A stretch of DNA of 64,000 nucleotides from Arenibacterium halophilum. Lineage in GTDB: Bacteria; Pseudomonadota; Alphaproteobacteria; Rhodobacterales; Rhodobacteraceae. A program made the position numbers and the translations under genes. Positions 9,025 through 19,665 of this stretch are shown in pieces (positions within the stretch are counted from its first letter, which is position 1; the number at the start of each line of letters is the position of its first letter). The stretch lies in assembly GCF_005938225.1 (NCBI RefSeq), contig NZ_VCPC01000001.1, positions 682,001 to 746,000 of the forward strand, written 5' to 3'. Under the pieces are notes generated by a model, which did not search any database, was not told where the DNA came from, and was given only the letters and a program-made list of their open reading frames with translations.

Positions 9025-10194
9025 TCACCCGGCGACGAGATCCGCCAGCCACGGCAGAAACGCGATGTTTGCGTCGTCCAGCGCATCGTCCTGCGGCAGC
9101 GCCTGCGACCCAAGCTTGACGATCACCACATCCCGTTCCGGACAGGCCCAGAGGTATTGGCCATGTATCCCGATCGCTGCAACGGTGCGCGACGGGCGCG
9201 GCCACATGTACCATTGATTGCGATAGCGTCCGCCGACGATGTAATCGTGGTAATTCCCCTTGGCCCAGGCGGCATCGTCTCCGCCTGTGCGCAAATCCTC
9301 GAGCCAGCGGTCTGACACAAGCCCCCCGCCCCCGGCGTTCATCAGCAACCCAAGGCGCAGCAGGTCTTCGGCCAGCGCACTCATACCACCTGCGGTGCGC
9401 GGATGGCCCGCCGCATCCACCGTGATCTCGGCATCCCCGCGCGCACCCATCGGGCGCCAGATCAACTCGGACACCAGATCGGAAAACCGCGCACCCGCAG
9501 CTGCCTCGATCACCAGCCCCAGCACATCGGAATTGGGCGATTGATAGTGAAATGCCCCGCCATGGGCCTCAGTTCCCTTGCGAATCGACACCACCATCTC
9601 GGCCAGATTTTCCGGCGCCATGTCCGGCTCTGGCGGGTTCCACAGCATGGCCCGGCGATACCGCGCATAATCTCCGGCGCGATCCAGATAGCTTTCGCTG
9701 AAATCCAGCGACACCCGCATATCCAGCAGCGCCTGCAACGGGCATTCGCCATAGGCCCCACCCCGCGCCTTTGGCAGATAATCACCCACGCACCGCGCAA
9801 CATCCAACTCGCCTGCGTCCTGCAAAATGCCCGCAACCAGGCCCGCCACCGATTTCGTTACCGAAAACAGCAGATGCGGACGGTTTGGATAGGCGTGATC
9901 GGCCCACCATTCCATCACCAGCCGCCCGGCTTTGGCGACCAGCAGCGCATCGCTCTGGCTGTGGCTCAGAAAGCCGCGCAGATCACCGGAAAATCCAACG
10001 CAATCAAAATGTTCTTCGGGTATTCCACCTGCGGTCGCGCGTGACAGAGGGTCTGCACCCGCCCCGCCGATCCGTGTCGAGGGGATCATTTCGCCCGCAT
10101 GGGCAAAAGCCCAACGGCTGTATGGCGACGTGCGCCAATTTGCCAGCGTCACCGCGTCGCGGTCAAATCCGTTGCGGTCACGAAAACTTTGCAC
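9025..10194 (-). CDS. Serine hydrolase, class C beta-lactamase/NylB-like family
   Basis: A 389-residue member of the beta-lactamase-fold hydrolases, probably a cytoplasmic esterase, amidase or 6-aminohexanoate-dimer-hydrolase-like enzyme rather than a resistance gene. The catalytic SxxK is SVTK at 111-114; a Tyr-containing motif YQSPNSDVLG follows about 100 residues later as in NylB. There is no signal peptide. The GTG start at 10194 keeps the segment LANWRTSPYSRWAF, which belongs to this family's N-terminal extension. It stands alone, separated from hutU by 251 bases. Natural substrate unknown. Confidence 0.85.
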   Translation of the reverse strand: MQSFRDRNGFDRDAVTLANWRTSPYSRWAFAHAGEMIPSTRIGGAGADPLSRATAGGIPEEHFDCVGFSGDLRGFLSHSQSDALLVAKAGRLVMEWWADHAYPNRPHLLFSVTKSVAGLVAGILQDAGELDVARCVGDYLPKARGGAYGECPLQALLDMRVSLDFSESYLDRAGDYARYRRAMLWNPPEPDMAPENLAEMVVSIRKGTEAHGGAFHYQSPNSDVLGLVIEAAAGARFSDLVSELIWRPMGARGDAEITVDAAGHPRTAGGMSALAEDLLRLGLLMNAGGGGLVSDRWLEDLRTGGDDAAWAKGNYHDYIVGGRYRNQWYMWPRPSRTVAAIGIHGQYLWACPERDVVIVKLGSQALPQDDALDDANIAFLPWLADLVAG

Positions 10195-10404
10195 GCGCGG
10201 GCCTTTCTGTCACGGGACCAGCGCGAGCCGGGCCATACCCGCTCTCGCGCTCTGAAATTCGCCCCCCAATGGGCGATCTGCCGGCAGCCTGTCAACCTTT
10301 GCCCCCGCAGGCCCCGGTTAACCCAGAATAACCGCATCCGCTCGCCCACATAGCCTCCGGGCGTCCGGGATTTCAGTGCCACAGACATTTGTCATCTTTA
10401 AGCA

Positions 10405-10428
10405 GAACCGGTCTTTACCAACCGGTTC
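10405..10428 (-). terminator. Hairpin downstream of hutU, possible terminator
   Basis: Perfect inverted repeat GAACCGGT (10405-10412) and ACCGGTTC (10421-10428) with an 8-base loop, 17 bases past the hutU stop on the minus strand. It lacks a clear T-run on either strand, so it may be a weak or Rho-assisted terminator or a 3' stabilising hairpin. Confidence 0.45.
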
Positions 10429-10445
10429 CCGCTCATTCCATACAG

Positions 10446-12128
10446 TCAGCGCTTCAACCCGGGCAGGTTGAGCCCGTGTTCGGCGGCACAATCCAGCGCG
10501 ATGTCATAGCCCGCATCGGCGTGGCGCATGACGCCTGTTGCCGGGTCGTTCCACAGCACGCGCGCCAGCCGGTTGTCGGCCTCTTCCGTGCCATCGCAGC
10601 AGATCACCATGCCCGAGTGCTGGCTGAAGCCCATGCCGACACCTCCGCCATGATGCAGCGACACCCATGTCGCCCCACCTGCCGTGTTCAGCAGCGCGTT
10701 CAGCAGCGGCCAATCCGACACGGCATCGCTGCCGTCCTTCATCGCCTCGGTTTCGCGGTTAGGGCTGGCAACGGACCCGGAATCCAGGTGATCGCGCCCG
10801 ATCACCACCGGCGCCTTCAGTTCGCCATTGCGGACCATCTCGTTGAAGGCCAGCCCCGCGCGATGCCGATCACCCAGCCCGATCCAGCAGATACGCGCTG
10901 GCAAGCCCTGAAAGGCGATCCGTTCGCGCGCCATGTCAAGCCACTGATGCAGATGGGTGTTTTCCGGGAAGAGCTCTTTCATCTTCTGGTCGGTCTTGTA
11001 GATATCTTCCGGATCACCCGACAGCGCGCACCAGCGGAACGGCCCGATCCCGCGACAGAACAGCGGGCGGATATAGGCCGGCACGAAACCCGGAAAATCA
11101 AAGGCATTTTCCAGCCCTTCGTCCAGCGCGACCTGCCGGATGTTGTTGCCGTAATCCAGCGTCGGCACGCCCGCGTTCCAGAAATCGACCATTGCGGCGA
11201 CATGCGTCTTCATGCTGGCGCGCGCCGCCTTCTCCACGGCTTTCGGATCACTTTCGCGCTTGGCCCGCCATTCGGCCAGGCCCCAGCCGCTGGGCAAATA
11301 CCCGTTCAGCGGGTCATGGGCGCTGGTCTGATCGGTGACCATATCGGGCCGCGGGCCACCGTCTTTCATGCGCCGCACGAGTTCGGGGAAAACATCCGCC
11401 GCATTGCCCAGCAGCCCGACCGATTTCGCCTCGCCCGCCTTGGTCCAGCGGTCGATCATCTCGAGCGCCTCGTCCAGCGTTTCGGCCTTTTCATCCAGGT
11501 ACTTGGTACGCAGGCGGAAATCGATGCTGTCGGGGTTGCATTCCACCGCAAGGCAGCTTGCCCCGGCAAAAACAGCGGCCAGCGGCTGCGCGCCGCCCAT
11601 GCCGCCAAGGCCGCCGGTCAGGATCCATTTGCCGGTCAGGTCGCCGCCGTAATGCTGGCGCCCGGCTTCGGCAAAGGTTTCGTAAGTTCCCTGCACAATG
11701 CCTTGGGTTCCAATGTAAATCCACGAACCGGCCGTCATCTGGCCGTACATTGCAAGGCCCTTTTTGTCCAATTCGTTGAAGTGATCCCAATTGGCCCAGT
11801 GGGGCACCAGGTTGCTGTTTGCAATCAACACCCTGGGCGCATTTTCATGGGTCTTGAACACGCCCACAGGCTTCCCTGACTGCACCAGAAGCGTCTCGTC
11901 GCCCTCCAGATCGGTCAGAGAGGCCACGATCTTGTCGAAATCATCCCACGTCCGCGCGGCGCGGCCGATACCGCCGTACACCACCAATTCATGAGGGTTT
12001 TCAGCCACATCGGGGTGCAGGTTGTTCATCAGCATCCGCAGGGGCGCTTCGGTCAACCAGCTTTTGGCGGTCAGCGTGGTGCCAGTGGGCGGAAAGATAT
12101 CGCGCTGGTTGTGGCGAGGGTTTGTCAT
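10446..12128 (-). CDS. hutU: Urocanate hydratase
   Basis: Second enzyme of histidine degradation: NAD-dependent hydration of urocanate to imidazolonepropionate in the cytoplasm. The 560-residue length is normal for the family. The glycine-rich NAD site [13 protein letters not shown] lies near 180, and the active-site region [17 protein letters not shown] is followed by [20 protein letters not shown] with the conserved catalytic cysteine in VICCDGT. The start overlaps the hutG stop by 4 bases, so hutI-hutH-hutG-hutU is one tightly coupled operon in which hutU is last. Confidence 0.98.
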   Translation of the reverse strand: MTNPRHNQRDIFPPTGTTLTAKSWLTEAPLRMLMNNLHPDVAENPHELVVYGGIGRAARTWDDFDKIVASLTDLEGDETLLVQSGKPVGVFKTHENAPRVLIANSNLVPHWANWDHFNELDKKGLAMYGQMTAGSWIYIGTQGIVQGTYETFAEAGRQHYGGDLTGKWILTGGLGGMGGAQPLAAVFAGASCLAVECNPDSIDFRLRTKYLDEKAETLDEALEMIDRWTKAGEAKSVGLLGNAADVFPELVRRMKDGGPRPDMVTDQTSAHDPLNGYLPSGWGLAEWRAKRESDPKAVEKAARASMKTHVAAMVDFWNAGVPTLDYGNNIRQVALDEGLENAFDFPGFVPAYIRPLFCRGIGPFRWCALSGDPEDIYKTDQKMKELFPENTHLHQWLDMARERIAFQGLPARICWIGLGDRHRAGLAFNEMVRNGELKAPVVIGRDHLDSGSVASPNRETEAMKDGSDAVSDWPLLNALLNTAGGATWVSLHHGGGVGMGFSQHSGMVICCDGTEEADNRLARVLWNDPATGVMRHADAGYDIALDCAAEHGLNLPGLKR

Positions 12129-12919
12129 CGCAACTCTCCTGAGTGAGCTATGTCTTGCAAGGTGTTCAGAATGTTCTTCAAAATCGGGCGCAGGCGATCA
12201 GCGCGTGCGTCACTCCAGCGCCACGGCGGCGTCTCATCCATGTAGGTCGACTGGGCCAGTTCCATCTGGATCGCGTGAACCCCGGACGCCGGATTACCGT
12301 ATTGGCGCGTGGTATAGCCACCCTTGAAGCGTCCGTTGACCACGTGGGAATAGCCAGCGGCGTCTGCGCACAGGTTTTCCACCGCCTTTTCCACCGATGC
12401 CGCACAACTGTGACCGGAATTCGTACCGATATTGAAATCAGGCAGGGTATCAGGAAACAGAAACGGGATTTCACTGCGGATCGAGTGGCAATCGTACAAG
12501 ATACAGACACCATGCGCCGCCTTGATCCGGGCGATTTCCTCTTGCATCGCGACGTGATACGGCGCGTGGTAAGCCAGACGGCGACGCTCGATCTCGTCGG
12601 CATCCGGCGCCATCCCCTCGTGATAGATGGGGCGGCCGTCAAAATCCGTCAGCGGGCACAGGCCAGTGGTGTTCTGCCCGGGATAAAGGCTTGCCCCGTC
12701 GGGGCCACGGTTCACATCGATCGCATAGCGATGGATGGGCGTGCGTACGGTGGTCACGCTATCCAGCAGACCGGCATACAGGCGATCGATGTGCCAGTCG
12801 GTATCGGCCAGCGCGCGCCCGGTATCGTTCAGCGCCTTCGCAACCTCTTCAGGCAGATCGGTGCCCGTGTGCGGCAGACCCAGCAGAATGGGGCTATCGC
12901 CTTGTGTTATCTCGATCAT
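12125..12919 (-). CDS. hutG: N-formylglutamate deformylase (N-formylglutamate amidohydrolase)
   Basis: A 264-residue metal-dependent amidohydrolase releasing formate and L-glutamate from N-formyl-L-glutamate, the last step of the five-enzyme hut route. Recognisable features are the N-terminal [47 protein letters not shown] and [12 protein letters not shown] blocks of the FGase family. It overlaps hutH and hutU by 4 bases each. Its presence together with hutF fixes the pathway as formiminoglutamate deimination followed by deformylation, not direct formamide release. Confidence 0.97.
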   Translation of the reverse strand: MIEITQGDSPILLGLPHTGTDLPEEVAKALNDTGRALADTDWHIDRLYAGLLDSVTTVRTPIHRYAIDVNRGPDGASLYPGQNTTGLCPLTDFDGRPIYHEGMAPDADEIERRRLAYHAPYHVAMQEEIARIKAAHGVCILYDCHSIRSEIPFLFPDTLPDFNIGTNSGHSCAASVEKAVENLCADAAGYSHVVNGRFKGGYTTRQYGNPASGVHAIQMELAQSTYMDETPPWRWSDARADRLRPILKNILNTLQDIAHSGELR

Positions 12920-14421
12920 GCCACTGCCTCCGCCAAGGCGCCCGACGCAGCCAATTCGGCGGCTTTCGCGATATCAGGGGCCAGATACCTGTCTTCCTTC
13001 AACGTGGGCACGTCGGCACGCAGCCGCGCGATGGCCTTGGACAGCAGATCCGAGGTCTGCAACGGCGCGCGCGCCTCAATACCCTGCGCCGCGCAAATCG
13101 CCTCGACCCCCTGGATCACGGCAAGGTTGTCGATCATCCGCAGCAGGCGATAAGCCCCATGCGCCGCCATGCTGACGTGATCTTCCTGGTTGGCCGAGGT
13201 CGGGGTGCTATCGGTCACGCAGGGCATGGCGATGTGTTTGTTTTCGCTCATCAAAGCGGCAGTCGTCACTTCGGCGATCATCAGCCCCGAATTCAGCCCA
13301 GGCGCAGGTGTCAGGAAGGGGGGCAGATCGTGGCTCAGCGTCGGGTCCACCATCAATGCCACCCGACGCTGGGAGATTGCTCCGATTTCGGCCAGCGCCA
13401 AGGCGATCTGGTCGGCGGCAAAGCCCACCGGTTCGGCATGGAAATTCCCCCCCGAAACGATATCTCCGGTTTCCGTGAGGATCAGGGGGTTGTCGGTGAC
13501 GGCATTGGCCTCAACTTCGAGTGTCCGGGCGGCCATTTCGATCACGTCATGCGCCGCTCCCACCACTTGCGGCTGGCATCGGATGCAATACGGGTCTTGC
13601 ACGCGGGTATCGCCATCGCGGTGGCTTTCCCGAATTTCACTGCCCGCCATCAGCGCGCGCATCCGCGCCGCCACCTCGATCTGCCCGGCGTGGCCGCGCA
13701 GCGTGTGGATTTCGGCGGTCAACGGTGCGGTCGAGCCCATGATCGCATCGGTCGACAGCGCGGCCACCACGACCGAGGTCTGCACCGCACGCCGCGCGCC
13801 AAACACGCCGGCCAAGGCCAACGCCGTCGAAAACTGCGTGCCGTTGATCAGCGCCAGCCCTTCTTTCGGGCCAAGCACAACCGGCGTCAGCCCTGCCCGT
13901 TCCAACGCTTCCGCCCCGGGCATCACCTCGCCCTGATACACGGCCTCTCCCGCTCCAATCATCACCGCCGCCATATGCGCCAGCGGCGCCAGATCGCCTG
14001 ACGCCCCGACCGATCCCTGATGCGGCACCACAGGCACGACACCCTTTGCCAGCATGTCCTGCAACAGGGCGCAAATCTCCCACCGGACACCCGAAGCCCC
14101 GCGCCCCAGCGACAGCAACTTCAGCACCATCATCAGCCGCACCAGCGGGGCATCCAGCGGCGAACCAACCCCGCAGCAATGCGACAGGATCAGATTTTCC
14201 TGAAGCTTTGCCGTATCTTGCGGGGCGATCTTGCGGTTGGCCAGCTTGCCAAATCCGGTGTTGATCCCATAGACCGGCACATCGCCCGCCGCCGCCTGAG
14301 CCACCCGTGCGGCAGAGGCATCAATCGCACCGCGCACCTCTGGCGCCAATGTGACGGCGGATTGCTCGCGGAAGAGTGCCTCAAGATCGGCCAGGGTGAC
14401 CTGCCCCGGTGTCAGCTTCAT
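12916..14421 (-). CDS. hutH: Histidine ammonia-lyase
   Basis: First enzyme of histidine catabolism, eliminating ammonia from L-histidine to give urocanate. The 501-residue protein carries the Ala-Ser-Gly triplet (140-142, within [15 protein letters not shown]) that cyclises to the MIO electrophile, with YGINTGFG (51-58) upstream and the [11 protein letters not shown] segment near the C-terminal third. It is in the middle of the hut operon with ATGA-type overlaps on both sides. No residue needed for activity appears missing. Confidence 0.98.
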   Translation of the reverse strand: MKLTPGQVTLADLEALFREQSAVTLAPEVRGAIDASAARVAQAAAGDVPVYGINTGFGKLANRKIAPQDTAKLQENLILSHCCGVGSPLDAPLVRLMMVLKLLSLGRGASGVRWEICALLQDMLAKGVVPVVPHQGSVGASGDLAPLAHMAAVMIGAGEAVYQGEVMPGAEALERAGLTPVVLGPKEGLALINGTQFSTALALAGVFGARRAVQTSVVVAALSTDAIMGSTAPLTAEIHTLRGHAGQIEVAARMRALMAGSEIRESHRDGDTRVQDPYCIRCQPQVVGAAHDVIEMAARTLEVEANAVTDNPLILTETGDIVSGGNFHAEPVGFAADQIALALAEIGAISQRRVALMVDPTLSHDLPPFLTPAPGLNSGLMIAEVTTAALMSENKHIAMPCVTDSTPTSANQEDHVSMAAHGAYRLLRMIDNLAVIQGVEAICAAQGIEARAPLQTSDLLSKAIARLRADVPTLKEDRYLAPDIAKAAELAASGALAEAVA

Positions 14422-15635
14422 GCCTCACCTCCAAAAATACGCTTTCTCAACGGGTTAAAGCCGATGCGGTAGGCCAGTTCGGCCGGTGTCTCGACATCCC
14501 AGATCGCCAGATCGGCGCGCAGGCCGGGGTCGATCTGCCCGCAATCCGTCATCCCCAACGCCCGCGCAGCATGGCGCGTTACGCCTGCCAGCGCCTCGGC
14601 CGGGGTCAGGCGGAACAGGGTGCAGCCCATGTTCATTGCCAGCAAAAGCGAGGTCAGCGGCGACGAGCCAGGGTTACAATCGGTCGCCAGCGCGATGGGC
14701 ACGCCGTGGGTGCGAAAGGCATCGACCGGGGGCAATTGCGTTTCGCGCACGGTATAGAATGCCCCGGGCAGCAACACGGCCACCGTCCCGGCGGCGGCCA
14801 TCGCCTGCGCATCGGCCTCGGTTGCGTATTCCACATGATCCGCCGAGAGCGCGCCATATTGCGCCGCCAGAGCAGCGCCACCCATATGCGACAGCTGTTC
14901 AGCGTGCAGCTTGACCGGCAGCCCCAGTTCGACCGCCACGTCGAACACGCGGGCAATCTGGGCGGTATCAAATGCGATCCCCTCGCAGAACCCGTCTACG
15001 GCATCCACCAGCCCTTCGGCATGGGCCGCACGCAGCGCCGGGATGCAGACCGTGTCAATATAGCGGTCGGCCTGCCCCGAGAATTCGCTGGGAATGGCAT
15101 GGGCACCCAGAAAGCTGGTCCGCACCCGAATGCCCCGGCGCTGCGCCAATGCCCGTGCCGCGCGCAGCATGGCCAGTTCGGTATCGCGATCCAGACCATA
15201 GCCGGATTTCACCTCGATCAGCGTGGCACCGTCGGCGATCAGCGAATCCAGCCGGGCCAACGCCGCGTCAACCAGCTGGTCCTGCGTCGCATCCCGGGTC
15301 GCCGCCATGGTCGATACGATCCCGCCCCCGGCACGCGCCACCTCTTCATAGGTAGCCCCCTGAAGCCGCATCTCGAACTCGCGCGCACGATTGCCGTCGA
15401 ACACGATATGCGTGTGACAGTCGATCAGACCAGGCGTGACAAGCGCGCCGCCAAGGCTCTCGCGTGGCCAATCGGCATAGTCGGGCCGCAGATCGGCCCC
15501 AACGTGCGCAATGACTCCTCCCTCAACCGCGATATGGCCCCGCTCGATCAGACCGTAGCCCTCTGGCGCTGTCATCGTCGCGATCTGCGCGTCACTCAGG
15601 ACGTATCGGTCAGATGTTGCGGCTGAATGTGACAT
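14418..15635 (-). CDS. hutI: Imidazolonepropionase
   Basis: Third hut step: metal-dependent hydrolysis of 4-imidazolone-5-propanoate to N-formimino-L-glutamate. A 405-residue amidohydrolase-superfamily protein with the metal-binding [16 protein letters not shown] near residues 74-90, the His-containing [12 protein letters not shown], and the [10 protein letters not shown] aspartate motif. First gene of the minus-strand hut operon; its start faces hutF across 74 bases, a shared control region. Confidence 0.97.
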   Translation of the reverse strand: MSHSAATSDRYVLSDAQIATMTAPEGYGLIERGHIAVEGGVIAHVGADLRPDYADWPRESLGGALVTPGLIDCHTHIVFDGNRAREFEMRLQGATYEEVARAGGGIVSTMAATRDATQDQLVDAALARLDSLIADGATLIEVKSGYGLDRDTELAMLRAARALAQRRGIRVRTSFLGAHAIPSEFSGQADRYIDTVCIPALRAAHAEGLVDAVDGFCEGIAFDTAQIARVFDVAVELGLPVKLHAEQLSHMGGAALAAQYGALSADHVEYATEADAQAMAAAGTVAVLLPGAFYTVRETQLPPVDAFRTHGVPIALATDCNPGSSPLTSLLLAMNMGCTLFRLTPAEALAGVTRHAARALGMTDCGQIDPGLRADLAIWDVETPAELAYRIGFNPLRKRIFGGEA

Positions 15636-15709
15636 CGCGATTGACCCCAGTTATGTCTGCGTTATTAATTTTATGTATGCATATAACCGACTCGTCAAGA
15701 GGTGCCGTC
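15636..15709. promoter_or_regulatory. Divergent hutI/hutF promoter region with HutC-like near-palindrome
   Basis: A 74-base AT-rich region between the divergent hut genes. It contains TATGTATGCATATA (15672-15685), whose central eight bases are a perfect palindrome and whose flanks are partly symmetric. This resembles GntR/HutC-type operators. Its place between two histidine-catabolic genes supports control by a urocanate-responsive HutC, but no hutC gene is in the window. Inference, not proven. Confidence 0.5.
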
Positions 15710-17074
15710 ATGACAATTCTCCACGCGGACTCCGCGCTGCTTCCCGAAGGCTGGGCCCGCGATGTGCGGATCGAAATCACGCCATCCGGCCATTTCGGCC
15801 AGATTGCGACCGATGCGGCTCCTGGTACGGCAATACGGGTTGCCACGCTGCTGCCCGCACCGGCCAACGTGCACTCGCATGCCTTTCAGCGCGCGATGGC
15901 CGGCCTGAGCGAGACGCGCGGCCCGCAGGGGCGCGACAGCTTCTGGACATGGCGTCAGCTGATGTTCCGCTTTCTCGACCAGCTGACCGTCGAAGATATC
16001 CGCGCCATTACCGCGATGGTTCAGATGGAGATGCTGGAAGCCGGGTACGCCGCCAGTGGCGAATTCCATTATCTGCACCACCAGCCGGGCGGCACACCCT
16101 ACGATAATTTGGCGGAAACCGCCGTGGCGATCTGCGAAGCGGCGCAGATGACGGGGATCGGCCTGACCCTGCTGCCAGTGCATTACCAGTTCGGTGGCGT
16201 CGATCAGCGCCCGCTGGCGCCGGGGCAGATCCGCTTTGGCACAAAGCCCGATCAGTTCCTGAAATTGCTCGAGGCCAGCCAAAAGGCGGCAGCCCCCCTG
16301 CCCGCCGATACGGCCATCGGCGTGGCTCCGCACTCGCTGCGTGCCGTTGCGCCCGATACGCTGCGCGAGATAGCAAAAACAGCGCAGGGGCCGGTCCACA
16401 TGCATCTGGCGGAACAGGTGCCAGAGGTAGAAGAAGTCGAAGCCGCCTACGGTGCGCGCCCGGTGACCTGGATGCTGGAAAACTGCCCGCCCGACCCGCG
16501 CTGGTGCCTGATCCACTGTACGCAGATGACACCGGAAGAAACGCAATCGCTTGCCGCCACCGGCGCTGTGGCCGGGCTCTGCCCGATCACCGAAGCCTCG
16601 CTGGGAGACGGAATTTTCGACGGCGCGCGCTGGCTTGAATCAGGGGGGCGGATCGGTGTCGGGTCGGACAGTAATATCCGCATCGCCCTGTCGGAAGAAC
16701 TGCGTCAGTTGGAATATTCGCAACGCCTGCGCGACCGGGGCCGCGCCATTCTGGCAAACCCCGGTGGCAGCACCGGACGCAGGCTGTTCGATGCCGTCTG
16801 TGCCGGCGGCGCCCAGGCCGTGGCGCGTAACAGCGGACGCATTGCCACCGGCGCTTTGGCCGACTTCATTGCACTGGACGGCAGCGCGCCGGACCTCGCC
16901 GGGCGCTCAGAGGATCAGGTGTTGGACACCTGGATATTCGCCCGAGATGACCGGTTGGTCAGCGATGTCTGGTCGGCCGGGCGCCATATGGTCCAACAGG
17001 GGCGGCACAAACAGCACGAGGCGATTTCAGCCGCATTTGGCGAGACACTTGCCCGTCTGTCTTCGGCGATCTGA
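15710..17074 (+). CDS. hutF: Formimidoylglutamate deiminase
   Basis: Hydrolyses N-formimino-L-glutamate to N-formyl-L-glutamate and ammonia. A 454-residue amidohydrolase with the zinc-binding NVHSHAFQRAM, the HLAEQ motif and GVGSDSNIRI carrying the catalytic aspartate. I place the start at 15710 because AGAGGTG precedes it at suitable distance and the first residues MTILHADSALLPEGW fit the family; an ATG 96 bases upstream would run through the shared promoter. Divergent from hutI and probably co-regulated with it. Confidence 0.96.
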   Translation: MTILHADSALLPEGWARDVRIEITPSGHFGQIATDAAPGTAIRVATLLPAPANVHSHAFQRAMAGLSETRGPQGRDSFWTWRQLMFRFLDQLTVEDIRAITAMVQMEMLEAGYAASGEFHYLHHQPGGTPYDNLAETAVAICEAAQMTGIGLTLLPVHYQFGGVDQRPLAPGQIRFGTKPDQFLKLLEASQKAAAPLPADTAIGVAPHSLRAVAPDTLREIAKTAQGPVHMHLAEQVPEVEEVEAAYGARPVTWMLENCPPDPRWCLIHCTQMTPEETQSLAATGAVAGLCPITEASLGDGIFDGARWLESGGRIGVGSDSNIRIALSEELRQLEYSQRLRDRGRAILANPGGSTGRRLFDAVCAGGAQAVARNSGRIATGALADFIALDGSAPDLAGRSEDQVLDTWIFARDDRLVSDVWSAGRHMVQQGRHKQHEAISAAFGETLARLSSAI

Positions 17075-17092
17075 TCCTGAGAGCGCAAAAAA

Positions 17093-17188
17093 GGGGGCTC
17101 TGCCCCGACCCGCTTCGCGGATTCCCCCGGGATATTTGGACCTTAAAGAAGGCAAAACCCAATCCTTCTTTAAGGCGTTAAATATCCC
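17093..17188. repeat. Intergenic repeat copy 1 extended into a long inverted repeat; probable bidirectional terminator
   Basis: Lies between convergent hutF and ptsP. Bases 17093-17137 match 25804-25848 at 38 of 45 positions. The element has small hairpins GGGGC-TCT-GCCCC and CCGC-TTC-GCGG. Its end GGGATATTT (17129-17137) and the adjoining CCTTAAAGAAGG (17141-17152) are repeated in inverted form as CCTTCTTTAAGG (17164-17175) and AAATATCCC (17180-17188), making a 9 + 12 base-pair stem with an 11-base loop. Elements of this look are, from memory, common between genes in Rhodobacteraceae. Transcription from both sides would fold it. Confidence 0.75.
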
Positions 17189-17230
17189 CGCCGAAGGCCA
17201 TCGCGCGCAGCGCGATTTCAGTGACGCAGG

Positions 17231-19474
17231 TCAGGATTGCGCGCGAAGCCAATCGGTGACGGCCGGACGCACGGATTGATCGCCACTGTCCCGCGATGCG
17301 TCGATGACCTTGCGTAGCTCTTGCAGGTCGACCCGGCGCAGAAGGCTTTTGACCGGGCCGATGGACGCAGGGCGCATCGACAGGTTGCGGATGCCGATGG
17401 CGGCAAAGCACATCGCCTCGATCGGGCGGCCTGCGTCTTCGCCGCAGAAGCTGAGCGAGGTGCCGACCTCGTTGCAGCGATCGACGATCTGTTCGATCAG
17501 GTTCAGGAAGCTGACATTCAGCGTGTCGTAGCGGCGGCGGACCCGTTCGTTTTCGCGGTCGGCGGCAAAGAAGAACTGCTTCAGATCGTTGCCCCCGATC
17601 GACAGGAATTCGACCTCTTCAAAAAATTTGCGCGGGGCGAAGGCAAGCGAGGGCGTTTCAAGCATCGCCCCGACCTCAATCTTGGACGGCAGGATATGGC
17701 CCAGTTTTTGTTCGCGTGCGATTGTCTTGTCCAACTCGGCCCGGGCAGCGCGGAATTCGTCGAACTGCGCCACGAAAGGAAACATCACAGTCAGCGGGCG
17801 CCCATTGGCCGCCCGCAGCAGCGCCTGCAACTGCATCCGCATGACGCCGGGTTTGTCGAGCCCGACCCGGATCGCGCGCCAGCCCAGCGCGGGGTTCGGC
17901 TCGTCGTTGGGCTTCATGTAAGGCAGCACCTTGTCGGACCCGATATCGAGCGTGCGGAACACCACGCGCTTGCCATTGGCCGAATCCAGCACCTTGGAAT
18001 AGAGCGCGCTAAGCTCGGACCGTTTCGGCATCTGGTTGCGCACGAGGAACTGCAACTCGGTCCGGAACAGGCCGACGCCTTCGGCGCCCGACCCCGCAAG
18101 CGACGGCAGATCGGCCATCAACCCCGCATTCATGTGCATCCCGATTGTCGTGCCACACAGCGTGGTCGCGGGTTTGTCGCGAATTGAGGCAAAGCGTTCC
18201 TGCGCCTGTGCCTGCATCGCGATCTTGTCGCGGAACGCGCTGACCACCGTGTCGTCGGGGCGCAGGTGCACGGTGCCCTGATCGCCGTCCACAAGGATAT
18301 GATCGCCGTTCAGCGCCTCGGTTGCGATCCGCCCGGCGTGCACCACCAGCGGGATTGCCAGCGCACGTGCCACCACGGCCGCATGGCTGCCGACTGAACC
18401 TTCTTCCAGCACGATGCCGCGCAGGCTGCGCCCGTATTCCAACAGATCGCCCGGGCCGATGTTGCGCGCCACAAGAATCGGGTCAGCGGGCATCTCGGCG
18501 CCCGTTTCGCTGCCCTGCCCCGTCAGGATCCGCAAAAGGCGGTTCGACAGATCGTCAAGATCGGACAGGCGTTCGCGCAGATAGGCATCCTGCACCTGCC
18601 CCATGCGGGCACGCGCGATGGACTGTTCCTTTTCCACCGCCGCCTCGGCACTCAGCCCGCGGCTGATGTCTTCCTCCATCCGGCGCATCCAGCCCTTGGA
18701 GTTGGCGAACATGCGATACGCTTCGAGCACCTGAATCTGATCGGTATCGCCGTTCAGCGACAGGGCCAGCATCTTGTCGACGCCGACACGCAGTTCCTCG
18801 ACGGCCTCCGTCAGCCGCTCCTGTTCACGTGCAGGATCGTCGGCGATGGGATTGGCCACAACGACACGCGGTTCGTGCAGCCACACATGCCCCTCTGCCG
18901 CGCCTTCCTGACCCGAGGTGCCGCGAAACAGCACTGCCTGCTGGTGCCGCGCCGAGAGGGCCGCGCCTTCGCCCACGAAGGCCCCCAGTTCGGTCATCTC
19001 GGCCAGAACCATGGCCACGACTTCCAGCGCATAGGTTTCGTCTTCGGAATACTGCCGGGCATCCAACGATTGCACCACCAGCACGCCCAGCTTTTCGCCC
19101 AGCCGCTGGATCGGAACGCCCAGGAACGAGGAATAGCGTTCCTCTCCGGTTTCCGGCATGTAGCGGAAGCCGCGTTCCGACGGGGCATCGGGCGTGTTGA
19201 CCACGGCGCCGGTGCGTGCCACGCGGCCCACCAACCCTTCGCCAAGACGCATCCGTGTCTGGTGCACGGCTTCGGCTTTCAGCCCTTCGCTGGCACAAAG
19301 CTCAAGCGTGTCTTCATCGCGAAACAGATAGACCGAACACACCTCGGTCCCCATGCTGTCGGCGATAAGATTGGTAATCTTGTCAAGTCGGGCCTGCCCT
19401 GCGACGTCGCTGGCCATGGCATCGCGCAGCCGGCGCAACAGTTTGCGGCTTTCTGTTTCCGTTCCGTCGGCCAT
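17231..19474 (-). CDS. ptsP: Phosphoenolpyruvate-protein phosphotransferase PtsP (enzyme I of the nitrogen PTS)
   Basis: A 747-residue EI-Ntr: an N-terminal GAF sensor domain (about 15-150, KITNLIADSMGTEVCSVYLF), then the PTS N-domain with the phospho-histidine in GSVGSHAAVVARA, and the PEP-utilising C-terminal barrel (EGVGLFRTELQFL, MFPFV, FLSIGGNDL). It transfers phosphate from PEP to the Npr protein, linking nitrogen status to potassium, storage and carbon regulation. I start at the ATG at 19474 (MADGTETESRKLLRRL); an in-frame ATG 63 bases upstream adds an unconserved leader. In relatives it usually sits directly next to lysC; here an RTX gene lies between (comparison from memory). Confidence 0.95.
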   Translation of the reverse strand: MADGTETESRKLLRRLRDAMASDVAGQARLDKITNLIADSMGTEVCSVYLFRDEDTLELCASEGLKAEAVHQTRMRLGEGLVGRVARTGAVVNTPDAPSERGFRYMPETGEERYSSFLGVPIQRLGEKLGVLVVQSLDARQYSEDETYALEVVAMVLAEMTELGAFVGEGAALSARHQQAVLFRGTSGQEGAAEGHVWLHEPRVVVANPIADDPAREQERLTEAVEELRVGVDKMLALSLNGDTDQIQVLEAYRMFANSKGWMRRMEEDISRGLSAEAAVEKEQSIARARMGQVQDAYLRERLSDLDDLSNRLLRILTGQGSETGAEMPADPILVARNIGPGDLLEYGRSLRGIVLEEGSVGSHAAVVARALAIPLVVHAGRIATEALNGDHILVDGDQGTVHLRPDDTVVSAFRDKIAMQAQAQERFASIRDKPATTLCGTTIGMHMNAGLMADLPSLAGSGAEGVGLFRTELQFLVRNQMPKRSELSALYSKVLDSANGKRVVFRTLDIGSDKVLPYMKPNDEPNPALGWRAIRVGLDKPGVMRMQLQALLRAANGRPLTVMFPFVAQFDEFRAARAELDKTIAREQKLGHILPSKIEVGAMLETPSLAFAPRKFFEEVEFLSIGGNDLKQFFFAADRENERVRRRYDTLNVSFLNLIEQIVDRCNEVGTSLSFCGEDAGRPIEAMCFAAIGIRNLSMRPASIGPVKSLLRRVDLQELRKVIDASRDSGDQSVRPAVTDWLRAQS

Positions 19475-19665
19475 TCCCGTGTCAGGCGCCTCTTGCAACT
19501 TTGGGGTGTTCTCCCGACCCACGCCTATAGAACACAAACCGGGCCGGAACGAAACGGAATTCGCACCCTAAACCCACGCTGCAACCGGCAAGAGATCGAA
19601 ATTCATTCGGAACCGACTGCTGTGCCAAACGTAATGTTATTGAAGCTTCAAGGAGACCAAATTCA

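Noticed and set aside
9025-10194. Serine hydrolase as a beta-lactam resistance gene
   Set aside because: No signal peptide, and the SxxK/Tyr pattern is like NylB/esterase-type members; family membership alone does not indicate resistance.
10389-11879. Long plus-strand open frame (496 codons) opposite hutU
   Set aside because: Reverse-frame shadow of an intact hutU; composition is dominated by His, Arg, Gln and Pro and no domain is recognisable.
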